From contig DATLOZ010000016.1 in NCBI GenBank assembly GCA_035535995.1, positions 138,395 through 202,394 of the forward strand: a stretch of 64,000 nucleotides of DNA, written 5' to 3'. Below the pieces are notes generated by a model, which saw only the letters and a program-made list of their open reading frames with translations, was not told the origin of the DNA and did not search any database. The position numbers and the translations under genes are program-made. This document shows positions 7,599 to 16,669 of the stretch, piece after piece. The stretch's first letter is position 1, and each line of letters starts with the position of its first letter. Source of the stretch: JANYCO01 sp035535995. Its GTDB lineage: Bacteria; Bacteroidota; Bacteroidia; Cytophagales; Cytophagaceae.

Positions 7599-8903
7599 TT
7601 ATTTGGAAAGCACTGCAAATGCCTGTTTGGCTCTGGCAGTGGCTTCTTTATGATCAATCATAGGAGGAGGATATTTCTCCGTTCCATATTCTGGTAACCA
7701 TTTTTTAATATAAATAAAATCAGGATCAAATTTTTGTTGCTGAGTAATTGGATTGAAGATCCTGAAATATGGCTGGGCATCTGCGCCTGTACCGGCACAC
7801 CACTGCCAATTTCCATTGTTGGACGCGAGTTCGTAATCCAGCAACTTTTCTGCAAAATAAGCTTCTCCCCAACGCCAGTCAATAAGTAAATGTTTAGTAA
7901 GAAAACTAGCAGTGACCATACGCACACGGTTGTGCATGAAACCGGTAGCATTCAGCTCGCGCATTCCTGCATCTACTAGGGGAAAACCGGTTTTCCCTTC
8001 GCACCATTTCTGAAAATCTTTTTGATCAGTTCTCCAGGATATTTTTTTGAACTTTTCCTGAAACGGTTCTGTCACCACTTGAGGAAAATGATAAAGCAAC
8101 TGTGAAAAAAAATCGCGCCAGATCAGTTCGCTGAGCCACACTTCGTTGAGCTGTTTTGCCTTGCCTGCTTTTTCACGAATCGATAAAGTACCGAAGCGAA
8201 AATGAATTCCCAGTCTGGACGTAGCATCCAGGAACGGGTAATCTCTTTGTTTGTCGTATTGCCGGATTAATCCTTGAGAAACCGTTTCCGGCGGCAGTGC
8301 AATCTTTGTTCGCCTAAATCCAATCTTTTCCAAAGAAGGAAATTTAAATGGAGAAGTTTTATAAAAATGCCTGGTATATTTTTCTACCGGATACGATTTC
8401 AGATAAAATTCATTTGCTTTTGCCAGCCATTTATTTTTGTAAGGTGTATAAACTTTATATGGATTTCCTGTTTCGTTGACGATCTCTTCTTTTTCAAAGA
8501 TCACATGGTCTTTGAACGTATGGAGCTTGATATTTTCTGATACCAATAATTTCCGCACCGCTTCATCACGTGCAATAGCGTATGGCTCGTAATCGTGATT
8601 CGTATATACTGCTTTGATCTCGTATTCTTTCAATAATATTTTATATACCTCCAAAGGCTTGCCATATGCAGTCAGTAGGGAGGAGCCTTTTGCTTCGAGC
8701 TGATCGTATATTTTTTTTACCTGATCGTAGAGGAAGGTAACTCTTGCATCTTCTTTATCCTGGAGATCTTCGAGAATATCGGCATCGAAAATGAACAGAG
8801 GTAATACTGCTTTTTCTTTTTTCAATGCATAATATAATCCTGCATTGTCGTGCAAACGGAGATCTCTTCTAAACCAAAAAATAACAACTTCGGGTTTAGT
8901 CAT
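7599..8903 (-). CDS. phr: Deoxyribodipyrimidine photolyase (cryptochrome/photolyase family)
   Basis: This 434-residue flavoprotein has an N-terminal Rossmann antenna domain starting at IFWFRRDLRLHDNAGL. The C-terminal FAD-binding helical domain shows TSRLGIHFRFGTLS, LIWRDFFSQLLYHFP, GKTGFPLVDAGMREL, MHNRVRMVTASFL and NNGNWQWCAGTG. These are the usual FAD and CPD-binding motifs of class I photolyases, which repair UV dimers with light. Its ATG overlaps the end of the upstream TamB-like gene by eight bases. A cryptochrome function cannot be excluded. Confidence 0.93.
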   Translation of the reverse strand: MTKPEVVIFWFRRDLRLHDNAGLYYALKKEKAVLPLFIFDADILEDLQDKEDARVTFLYDQVKKIYDQLEAKGSSLLTAYGKPLEVYKILLKEYEIKAVYTNHDYEPYAIARDEAVRKLLVSENIKLHTFKDHVIFEKEEIVNETGNPYKVYTPYKNKWLAKANEFYLKSYPVEKYTRHFYKTSPFKFPSLEKIGFRRTKIALPPETVSQGLIRQYDKQRDYPFLDATSRLGIHFRFGTLSIREKAGKAKQLNEVWLSELIWRDFFSQLLYHFPQVVTEPFQEKFKKISWRTDQKDFQKWCEGKTGFPLVDAGMRELNATGFMHNRVRMVTASFLTKHLLIDWRWGEAYFAEKLLDYELASNNGNWQWCAGTGADAQPYFRIFNPITQQQKFDPDFIYIKKWLPEYGTEKYPPPMIDHKEATARAKQAFAVLSK

Positions 8904-11900
8904 GTATTGGAGTTGTTTTATTAGGACCAGGCGCAGGCGGTCCTGGCTTCACCACTACTGTATCCGGAGGCTGTGGCGGGGCTACGAGTGTGTCTTCCTT
9001 GAAAGGGTCAACAGGAATTGATGGCTCAAGTTCCTGCCGTTTTCGTTTCCGACCAAAAAGATCGCGGAAGTTGTCAAAACTTTGTACGTGCATCAAGCTG
9101 GTTCCAGCAGAGGTATTGGTCGTACCGGCAGAAGAGATCAGAGAGTTGTTGTTGATCTTGTTGAATAATTTGATCCGAAGTTTTCCATCACGGCTCAACA
9201 AATATTCTACCGTCCATTCGCCGGCAATATTGCTGACGTTTGCCTGCGAAGAGTTTTGTACGTTTTGAAAACTTCCATCACGTGAGATACGCAATCGCCC
9301 GTCGAGTGCGGTGTAGGCAAAGCGCAGGTTGAGCGTACCAAGTGCGTCTTTGTCCACGTTTTTCATATTCACATTTACCTCAAGATTCTGATCGGCCTGT
9401 GAGAGGAAATGACTGAGCTGGGCCGAAAGCAATTCGGTCATAGTACTCGATCCCACAGAGGAAACACCGCTGAAGTTATTGCTGGTAAAGCTTCTCAGCA
9501 TGATAAGACTAAATACTTGCCGGTTCAATTCCTGTTCATCCGTTTTGATCCTGGTTTCGTAAGATGAAATCACCGTTGCCAATTCCGGATCGGAAGGGTA
9601 ACTCAGAATATCAATATCCATGCTTATCTCCGGAGCAGTAAGATTTCCTTTTACTCCGAGGATCACATCGGTTGGATAGAATCGTTGCATGTCTGGCTTA
9701 TTGCGCATGGAAGTATCGACGAGCGGTTTCAGAGAAACACGCAAGTTATATCTTGCTTTGATATCCAGCAAACCCTGGTAAGGATCGCCGTTCCAGGAGA
9801 TCCTGCTTCCTCTGTCGATAGCAAATGTTTTTGACAGTACGCCGGCCAAGCCGAAATTGTATTGTCCGTCTTTGATCGTATAATTTCCAAACATGGCCAT
9901 CTCGCCACGGCTGTCGTAGTCTAGCTCTATATTCCCTTCTCCATGTCCGCTGATCTTATCGCCAGAACGTTTATCCAGGATGATCTCCGTATATGCATCT
10001 GGCGTGATCTCCATGTTGAAGTGCATGCGGATATCAGAGGTGACAACACTGTCTTTATCTTCGTGTTTTCTTGTGGTCTTCTTTGTAAAAATAATATAAT
10101 CCTTGTGCGAAACTTCGCTGTTATCGGAAAGAGGGATATAAATATTAGTGCCTTTCATCGACTTCGCATTTGCCCGGATCTCAAGATCTTCAAAAGGACC
10201 AAAGATGCTGAAATCGCCCGTGGCGTAGGCGGTTCCGTAGAAGAGATTGTTATCTTTTTCAGTTAAGTTCAGAACATTGAAATTTTTATAGTCACCTTTG
10301 ATATCGACCAGGAAGCTACGGAAACCGTCGTAGGCAATACCTCCGTTAATATGTCCCTTATTTCCCGCTTGATCATAGAGGGTCATATTTCTAAAACGGA
10401 TCTGGTCTTCGGTGAAATAAATTTTGTCGTTGAAGGTATATTTGGTTCCGAGATAATCGAGTTTGAATTTTCCATTCTCCACATTGGCCTCTCCCTTCAG
10501 GCGCAGATCACTAAAGCTTCCGGTGATCTTCAGGTTTCCATTCACCGAACCGGATATGTCACTCATCACACCCTTCAATACTGGCGAAATAAAACCAAGG
10601 TCTGCCGAGTTGAGGCTTGCCAGCAAATTGATCACTTCTTTATGATCATTGGTAGGAGGTTTAATATTGCCAGTAATATTTACTGCTTTGTAATCGCCGT
10701 GGATCACGTCTACTTTTACATTGAGTTGCTTTTCTGCCTCTACCCAATCGGCCGAGCCGTCGATGTCACCAAAGACGAAATTATCAACGCTAAAATTTTT
10801 GACTGATAACCCTCCGTTTAGATCAAGGTCTTTATAAATATTGCGTACCTGTAGGAGTCCGTTCAAAACGCCATCGAGCTTGTAGTTGAGAATAGGGTCA
10901 AGATTTTTCAGACTAAAATTATCAACCTTGAATGAAGCTTGTTTGTCTTCGTCAGAAGAAAAATTTCCATTCAAAGAGATTGATTGTGTTTTGTTATAAA
11001 CTCTGAGGTAATTAAAGGTAAGATCCTGTTTATTAAAATCGATGCTACTGGAGTCTGAAATCTTCCAGCGGTCGTCGAGTACATCCATGTATGATTCTTT
11101 GAAGGAAAGTCTTTTGTTCACATCATTCATTTCCACACTTCCATTCAGCGAAAGCTTGTTCGTGCTTCCTTTTTGCGCTACATAAGAAGAGAAATCAATC
11201 TGATCGTCGTGCCAATAACCTTCGAAAATAAAATCTTTAGATTTAAAAGAGCTTTTAAAATTCTGATATCCGGAAGTAACATACAACGTAGATAAGACGT
11301 CGGAACCATCCACTGGTTTAGAGAGGGAGAGGTCAATCGTATTTTTATAAAATTCATTTCCCCGAAAAAATAAGCTGTCAAAATTAGTCACTACTGAAAG
11401 ACGGGTTGTTTTTCCTGAAGCAAACTCTCCGTTCAAATGTGTATTTTGCGATAGGTAGATCCCGGGATAATAAAGGTCCATCAGGTGGTTGATATTTTTC
11501 AGGTTGATCGTAAATTCTGTTTTATATTTCTTCCTGGAGATTTTTTCTTTGGAAGCATAATAATCCTCGATCTGTTTTTTATCCTGGTCGTAGTACAATT
11601 TGATCTCCTTATAGAGCGTGATCATATCGTTGACCACCTCGGTGATCTGAAAATTTCCTTCTATATTAGCATCTACGATGTCTGAAGTGAGAATGATATT
11701 TCGTTGCTCATTTTCTTTTTCGGCAGACACATTTAATGTTTTCACTTCGATGTCTTTGTCTTTGGAAACAATACTTGTATTGCTCAGATTGGCTGTACCT
11801 GTAATGCTGTCTATATTGGTGCCTTTAAAATCAAGATTGAATTCTGTACTGATGTGCGTGACTACATCCACTAGATTTAATTTTTCCAGATAAGCTTTTT

Positions 11901-13527
11901 CTATTTTGCCATCAATGTCAAAATCTTCCGGGGAATTTTTCATATCAATCTTTCCATCGGCTTCCATTACAAGATTGGAATCCTGAACGCTGATATGACC
12001 GTTGAAAAATCGTTTCGCCAATTCCGCGTTTGTGACAATATTTCTGTAATCATAGGAATACAATCCCAGTCGATCAATCTTCGCTTCCAGCTTGAGCTCG
12101 GCGTTGTCGATGGTGAAGCCTTGTCCTTTCACCGTGCCATTCATATCGAGCCTTTGCACGAAGTCTTGGCCAAGCAGTTTCCCTAGTTCAAAATCCTTTG
12201 TACCTAATGTCCCTTCATAAGAAGAAAGCGATTGATCATGCTGGTTGATCTTAAAGTTGATATCGGAAGCAATAGAACCAAGTCCTGTGCGAAAAGCACC
12301 ACGGATGGCGAAGTCGTTTACTACTCCGGTGAATTCACCTTTGCCGCTGATCATTCCAAACTTTCTTAAAAAATCATCCGACGAAGGTCCTGTATACTGC
12401 CGCAGATCAGCAGCAGTGACGTTGACTTCTTTGAGGTTGATATCCATGAACGTTTCGGAAACATCCGGGAATCCTTTGAAATCCATTTTCCCTTTGATGT
12501 GTCCTACCCTACCGAAATAGGCATTGAGACTATCCACAAGAAAATTATTGATGCGTCCTTTCATCCTACCGGAAATAAAAACCTTATCCTTGATTCCTTT
12601 GAGAGCAGGCGCGAAGTGAGCGATATCTCTTACAGTAATAGTCGATTCTTTCAGTCGTACCAACAAATCAGTCTTGGTATTGAAATCACTTAGATCATTA
12701 ATATCATTATAACCAAACCGGAAATAATCACGCACCACACTCTCTCCTATCTTGGCGTAGAGATCATAACATTTGATCTGATGTTTGTCGAGCAAAAAAT
12801 TTGTATTGAGTTCATCTACTTTCAAATGCGATTCTCGCAGCTTTACTGTAAGGTGATGTGTTCGCATCATCACTGTATCCAGTACGGCATAGAAATCGGT
12901 AACTATTCCGTGAATACTGTCTAAGGTAAAATGGTTGTAATCGAAATAATCTTGTTTCAAATACGGCTCACGCAGGTCGTTGTAGCTGAAGAGCATGTTG
13001 TCAAGCGTGAACTGTGGAATTTCAACGGGTACGGGAGGTCCTTTCCGTTTTACCTTCGGAGTAGTGAGTTCCTGGATCCTCCAGATGAATTCTGAGATAT
13101 TGATATTGTCTTCGCCTTTGTAGCGGATCAGATTCACCTCACCGTCGCGAAGCGTAATGTTGTCTAGTTGAAGTTTTCCTTTGAGAAGTGAAATGATGGT
13201 GTAGTCTACTTCAGCCTCACCCAGGTAGATCATGCGCTTATGATGTTGATCCCAGAGCGCCGATTCTTCCAGCACTACAATATCAAACCAGTCAATATGG
13301 ATGCCTTCGATGGTAACATTGTAGCCGGTGATGTTGGTGGCGTATTCGGTTGCTTCTTTTACAAGCCTGTTTTGAATAGTAGGCACCTGCACCGCCCCTG
13401 CTATCAGGAAGAATAATAAAAATAAGAACAAGACAATGCTAAGGCTTACTTTCAATAAACCTTTTATTACCTTTGCAATTATGTTGTTCTTCTCCTTCAA
13501 TACTACCAATGACCTATATTCTTGCAA
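8896..13527 (-). CDS. TamB-like translocation/assembly protein (DUF490)
   Basis: The 1543-residue protein has one N-terminal transmembrane helix (about 23-47) and then a very long, repetitive beta-rich region. The C-terminal TamB/DUF490 domain (about 1150-1480) contains the ATVISSYETRIKTDEQE and VFSLIMLRSF patterns. Such AsmA/TamB proteins span the periplasm and help build or lipidate the outer membrane. There is no ATG near the N-terminus. TTG codons at 13527 and 13500 are candidate starts, and an AAGGAG lies just after 13500. The start therefore overlaps or abuts the divergent tsaD start. A proline-rich tail ends the protein. Confidence 0.88.
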   Translation of the reverse strand: MQEYRSLVVLKEKNNIIAKVIKGLLKVSLSIVLFLFLLFFLIAGAVQVPTIQNRLVKEATEYATNITGYNVTIEGIHIDWFDIVVLEESALWDQHHKRMIYLGEAEVDYTIISLLKGKLQLDNITLRDGEVNLIRYKGEDNINISEFIWRIQELTTPKVKRKGPPVPVEIPQFTLDNMLFSYNDLREPYLKQDYFDYNHFTLDSIHGIVTDFYAVLDTVMMRTHHLTVKLRESHLKVDELNTNFLLDKHQIKCYDLYAKIGESVVRDYFRFGYNDINDLSDFNTKTDLLVRLKESTITVRDIAHFAPALKGIKDKVFISGRMKGRINNFLVDSLNAYFGRVGHIKGKMDFKGFPDVSETFMDINLKEVNVTAADLRQYTGPSSDDFLRKFGMISGKGEFTGVVNDFAIRGAFRTGLGSIASDINFKINQHDQSLSSYEGTLGTKDFELGKLLGQDFVQRLDMNGTVKGQGFTIDNAELKLEAKIDRLGLYSYDYRNIVTNAELAKRFFNGHISVQDSNLVMEADGKIDMKNSPEDFDIDGKIEKAYLEKLNLVDVVTHISTEFNLDFKGTNIDSITGTANLSNTSIVSKDKDIEVKTLNVSAEKENEQRNIILTSDIVDANIEGNFQITEVVNDMITLYKEIKLYYDQDKKQIEDYYASKEKISRKKYKTEFTINLKNINHLMDLYYPGIYLSQNTHLNGEFASGKTTRLSVVTNFDSLFFRGNEFYKNTIDLSLSKPVDGSDVLSTLYVTSGYQNFKSSFKSKDFIFEGYWHDDQIDFSSYVAQKGSTNKLSLNGSVEMNDVNKRLSFKESYMDVLDDRWKISDSSSIDFNKQDLTFNYLRVYNKTQSISLNGNFSSDEDKQASFKVDNFSLKNLDPILNYKLDGVLNGLLQVRNIYKDLDLNGGLSVKNFSVDNFVFGDIDGSADWVEAEKQLNVKVDVIHGDYKAVNITGNIKPPTNDHKEVINLLASLNSADLGFISPVLKGVMSDISGSVNGNLKITGSFSDLRLKGEANVENGKFKLDYLGTKYTFNDKIYFTEDQIRFRNMTLYDQAGNKGHINGGIAYDGFRSFLVDIKGDYKNFNVLNLTEKDNNLFYGTAYATGDFSIFGPFEDLEIRANAKSMKGTNIYIPLSDNSEVSHKDYIIFTKKTTRKHEDKDSVVTSDIRMHFNMEITPDAYTEIILDKRSGDKISGHGEGNIELDYDSRGEMAMFGNYTIKDGQYNFGLAGVLSKTFAIDRGSRISWNGDPYQGLLDIKARYNLRVSLKPLVDTSMRNKPDMQRFYPTDVILGVKGNLTAPEISMDIDILSYPSDPELATVISSYETRIKTDEQELNRQVFSLIMLRSFTSNNFSGVSSVGSSTMTELLSAQLSHFLSQADQNLEVNVNMKNVDKDALGTLNLRFAYTALDGRLRISRDGSFQNVQNSSQANVSNIAGEWTVEYLLSRDGKLRIKLFNKINNNSLISSAGTTNTSAGTSLMHVQSFDNFRDLFGRKRKRQELEPSIPVDPFKEDTLVAPPQPPDTVVVKPGPPAPGPNKTTPIHD

Positions 13528-14513
13528 TAGAATCTTCTTGTGATGAGACCTCCGCTTCCGTTCTATGCGATGGCCGTATACTATCTAACGTTGTAGCGAG
13601 CCAATCCGTACATGAACAATATGGAGGGGTGATCCCGGAGCTTGCTTCAAGGGCACACCAGCAAAATATTGTCCCTGTGGTAGACAAGGCTATCCGTGAT
13701 GCTAATATAACAAAATCCATGCTAAATGCGGTCTCTTTTACCAAAGGGCCGGGTCTTTTAGGATCTTTACTGGTTGGTGTATCTTTTGCGAAATCACTGG
13801 CATTGGCGCTGAACCTGCCTCTGATCGAAGTGAACCATATGCAGGCACACATCCTCGCGCATTTTATTGACGAACCAAAACCTTCTTTCCCCTTTCTCTG
13901 CCTTACAGTAAGCGGTGGACACACGCAAATTGTACTGGTGAAAGATTATCTGGACATGATTGTGATCGGTGAGACCCAGGACGATGCGGTGGGAGAAGCA
14001 TTCGATAAAACTGCCAAAATATTAGGCCTGCCTTACCCCGGCGGACCATTGATCGATAAATATGCTAAGGAAGGAAATCCTCTTGCTTATAAATTCCCGG
14101 AAGTGGAAACACCAGGATTGAATTTTTCTTTCAGCGGGATTAAAACTGCCTTCTTATATTTTCTGCGCGATCAGAAAGCGAAAGACGAAACATTTATCGA
14201 AAAAAACCTTCCCGACATCTGTGCCTCTATCCAGGCTACCTTGGTAGAGATCCTGCTGAAAAAACTTCGCAAAGCGATTCGCGAAACAAATATTAAAGAG
14301 GTAGCCATCGCCGGTGGAGTATCGGCTAATAGCGGGCTGCGCAATACGCTGACAAAAGAAGGCGCAGAAAAAGGATGGAATATTTACATTCCAAAATTTG
14401 AGTATTGCACCGACAACGCTGCCATGATCGCAGCGGCGGCTTATATCAAATACCAGAAAGGTATTTTCACTTCCCAGGATACCAGCCCGGATACACGTAT
14501 GTCTATTGCTTAA
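13509..14513 (+). CDS. tsaD: tRNA N6-adenosine threonylcarbamoyltransferase TsaD
   Basis: The 334-residue protein has the Kae1/TsaD ASKHA fold. It begins ILAIESSCDETS, carries the metal-binding histidines in NHMQAHILAHF, and has LTVSGGHTQ, GEAFDKTAKILGLPYPGG and VAIAGGVSANSGLR. TsaD transfers the threonylcarbamoyl group to A37 of ANN-decoding tRNAs with TsaB and TsaE. I chose the ATG at 13509 because the usual N-terminus begins there; an upstream in-frame start would add 12 unrelated residues. The gene is head-to-head with the TamB gene with almost no spacer. Confidence 0.97.
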   Translation: MTYILAIESSCDETSASVLCDGRILSNVVASQSVHEQYGGVIPELASRAHQQNIVPVVDKAIRDANITKSMLNAVSFTKGPGLLGSLLVGVSFAKSLALALNLPLIEVNHMQAHILAHFIDEPKPSFPFLCLTVSGGHTQIVLVKDYLDMIVIGETQDDAVGEAFDKTAKILGLPYPGGPLIDKYAKEGNPLAYKFPEVETPGLNFSFSGIKTAFLYFLRDQKAKDETFIEKNLPDICASIQATLVEILLKKLRKAIRETNIKEVAIAGGVSANSGLRNTLTKEGAEKGWNIYIPKFEYCTDNAAMIAAAAYIKYQKGIFTSQDTSPDTRMSIA

Positions 14514-15780
14514 TTATTTTTCCGTGACTGCTTACTTCAGATATTTTCTTTTGATCGTTCTATTCCTTGTAAGCCTCACAGGCCGTGGGCAAGGAGAATA
14601 TACGATCGTGCAGAAAGAGGGGAATTATGGGTTGACGACAAGCAAAGGAAAAACCGTTTTACCTGCCGAATATCTTGACATACAAAATCCATCCGGGAAT
14701 ATTTATGCGATCAAGAACAAGAAAGGACTTTGGGGATTTTTTTCCGGAGAAACGAAACTGACTGAATTCAGGTTCGACAATTTCAGGTTTACCAACAACA
14801 ACCAAATCATGACACAGGAAGCCAGTCGCTGGGGGGTGTTGAATGAGAAAGGACAAACGGTTCTTCCTTTTAAATATAAATACCTCAATCATATCTCAGG
14901 GAATAAATTCAAAGCAGGAAGATTTAATCAGTGGCAAGTACGCACCTTTCAGAATGAAGTGCTTGCGGTGTATGAGTACGATAGCATTGTATACATGGGC
15001 GCCAATCTTTATAAATTTTGTCTTGCAGGAAAATATGGATTGATCGATCAGAACGATAAAATTATTACTACAGAGTATCAAAATATTTTTGAATCTACCT
15101 TGTCGAATAAATATCCGAAGAAAGAATTTGCCAAAGCAAGACCAATTATTCCGAAAGGAAATTTCCGCGTGCCCATGGAAGAACGCTTCGACACCGTTTA
15201 TCATTTCAGCGAAGGCTTCGCAAAATTTTTATCCAATCGTAAATACGGTTTTGTAGATTCCTTAGGAAACATTCGCCTGGTGCCTCAGTACAACAATGCA
15301 AGACATTTCTCCGAAGGTATGGTAGCTGTAATGCTTATCGGTAAATGGGGTTTTATGGATACCAACGAGAGATTGATCATTCAACCATATTATGATGAGG
15401 TAAGCGATTTTAAAAATGGGATAACACTGGCGCGAAAAGGTCTGTCTTATTATTTCATCAACAAAGAAGGGAAATTCCTATACAACGAACCGTTTGATAA
15501 AGTGACGCCGACTTTTTCAGGAAACTATTTATTAGAACGTAAAAACAAATTCGGAATGGCCGATGCCTATGGCCGCGAAATGATCAGCACCAAATACGAA
15601 GCGATCAACGAATTAGGAAATTCGTACATCTTTGCCCAAGAGCATGGCTTATGGGGTGTATTGAATGAGAAAGGGAATATTGTCATTCCTTTTAACTACT
15701 CGGCTATTCAGTATGATCCGGAGCATAACAGACTTATTACGATGGAGCCAGGGGGCGAGACCGTAATAAATTACAAGTAA
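14506..15780 (+). CDS. Exported WG-repeat protein
   Basis: The 424-residue protein starts with a hydrophobic signal sequence (about 10-30). It is then built from WG repeats, for example GLWGFF, RWGVLNEKG, KYGLIDQNDK, KYGFVDSLG, KWGFMDTNER and LWGVLNEKG. Such repeats form beta-rich binding surfaces in envelope proteins. The only nearby start is a TTG at 14506 that overlaps the tsaD stop region by eight bases. GTG at 14524 is an alternative. Ligand and role are unknown. Confidence 0.8.
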   Translation: MLNYFSVTAYFRYFLLIVLFLVSLTGRGQGEYTIVQKEGNYGLTTSKGKTVLPAEYLDIQNPSGNIYAIKNKKGLWGFFSGETKLTEFRFDNFRFTNNNQIMTQEASRWGVLNEKGQTVLPFKYKYLNHISGNKFKAGRFNQWQVRTFQNEVLAVYEYDSIVYMGANLYKFCLAGKYGLIDQNDKIITTEYQNIFESTLSNKYPKKEFAKARPIIPKGNFRVPMEERFDTVYHFSEGFAKFLSNRKYGFVDSLGNIRLVPQYNNARHFSEGMVAVMLIGKWGFMDTNERLIIQPYYDEVSDFKNGITLARKGLSYYFINKEGKFLYNEPFDKVTPTFSGNYLLERKNKFGMADAYGREMISTKYEAINELGNSYIFAQEHGLWGVLNEKGNIVIPFNYSAIQYDPEHNRLITMEPGGETVINYK

Positions 15781-15990
15781 AATTCTCTATACTCGCGCTC
15801 GCACTCCATACTCACCTACATTCATTATATAACTCTGTTTTCGCCGTTGGTTGTATGTCCACAAACAACCACCATTAAGTTTATTCGCCGACTTTTAGAT
15901 TAATGCTAGGAATTATTTCAAAATAGTCATTGTTCTGACATTAATATCCTTTCAAAATGCTTTACTTGTTTTAAACAAAAAATTACGAGC

Positions 15991-16518
15991 ATGAAAAAAT
16001 TATTTTTTTTAATCCTGTTGGCTTGCTACTTTACGAGCAGTTGTCAGAATGTTTCCAAAAAACCTACGAATATGACGAACGATCAAAATCCCAATAATCC
16101 TTACTATTCCCGCACGGATACTACTATACTGAATGTGCCTGATGCAACCTGGAAAAAGATCCTACCGAACGATCTTTACCAAGTAGCGCGCAACAAAGCT
16201 ACTGAGCGACCTTTCACCGGAAAGTATAATGAATACGATGGGCTAGGCATGTATTACTGCGCAGTATGCGGCAATGCGTTGTTTCGCTCCGACGCCAAAT
16301 TTTCCAGCACTTGCGGTTGGCCGAGTTTTTTCCAACCAACCAGAAAAAATAGTGTGGTCTATCATTCCGATACTTCTTATGGAATGAGTCGCGTCGAAGT
16401 ACTCTGCGGCCGCTGCGGTTCGCACCTTGGACACGTATTCGACGATGGCCCGCCGCCTACAGGACAGCGTTATTGCATGAATTCTATCTCGTTGGATTTT
16501 GTGCCGGATGAAAAATAA
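15991..16518 (+). CDS. msrB: Lipoprotein peptide-methionine (R)-S-oxide reductase
   Basis: The 175-residue protein has a lipoprotein signal with lipobox YFTSSC (Cys at about 18) and then a complete MsrB domain. Zinc-binding CxxC pairs are CAVC and CGRC. The substrate site is TCGWPSFF, and the catalytic cysteine is in RYCMNSISLDF. It reduces methionine-R-sulfoxide in proteins, here anchored in the periplasm or outer membrane rather than in the cytosol. About 210 non-coding bases lie before it. It is convergent with eno. Confidence 0.93.
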   Translation: MKKLFFLILLACYFTSSCQNVSKKPTNMTNDQNPNNPYYSRTDTTILNVPDATWKKILPNDLYQVARNKATERPFTGKYNEYDGLGMYYCAVCGNALFRSDAKFSSTCGWPSFFQPTRKNSVVYHSDTSYGMSRVEVLCGRCGSHLGHVFDDGPPPTGQRYCMNSISLDFVPDEK

Positions 16519-16531
16519 AAAAACATATTCG

Positions 16532-16582
16532 TCATTGCGAGGAAATGTCCGCCAACTGGCGGACGTTTCCTCGCAATGACGG
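16532..16582. repeat. GTCATTGCGAGG palindromic repeat
   Basis: The arms CGTCATTGCGAGGAAA and its near-exact reverse complement enclose an inner TCCGCCA/TGGCGGA stem. The GTCATTGCGAG core resembles extragenic palindromic repeats seen in many unrelated bacterial genomes. It lies directly after msrB. The shorter TCCGC..GGCGGA motif also appears between rplN and rpsQ. Confidence 0.7.
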
Positions 16583-16592
16583 CGGGCAAAAT

Positions 16593-16636
16593 AAAAAAGC
16601 GAAACCACCTCACGGCGATTTCGCTTTTTTATTTTG
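16593..16636. terminator. Terminator between msrB and eno
   Basis: AAAAAAGCGAAA (16593-16604) pairs with TTTCGCTTTTTT (16619-16630), with T-rich tails on both strands. It lies between convergent genes and fits a bidirectional intrinsic terminator. Confidence 0.85.
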
Positions 16637-16669
16637 TCCATGTTCTGTGACACACAGAACACTTTATGA

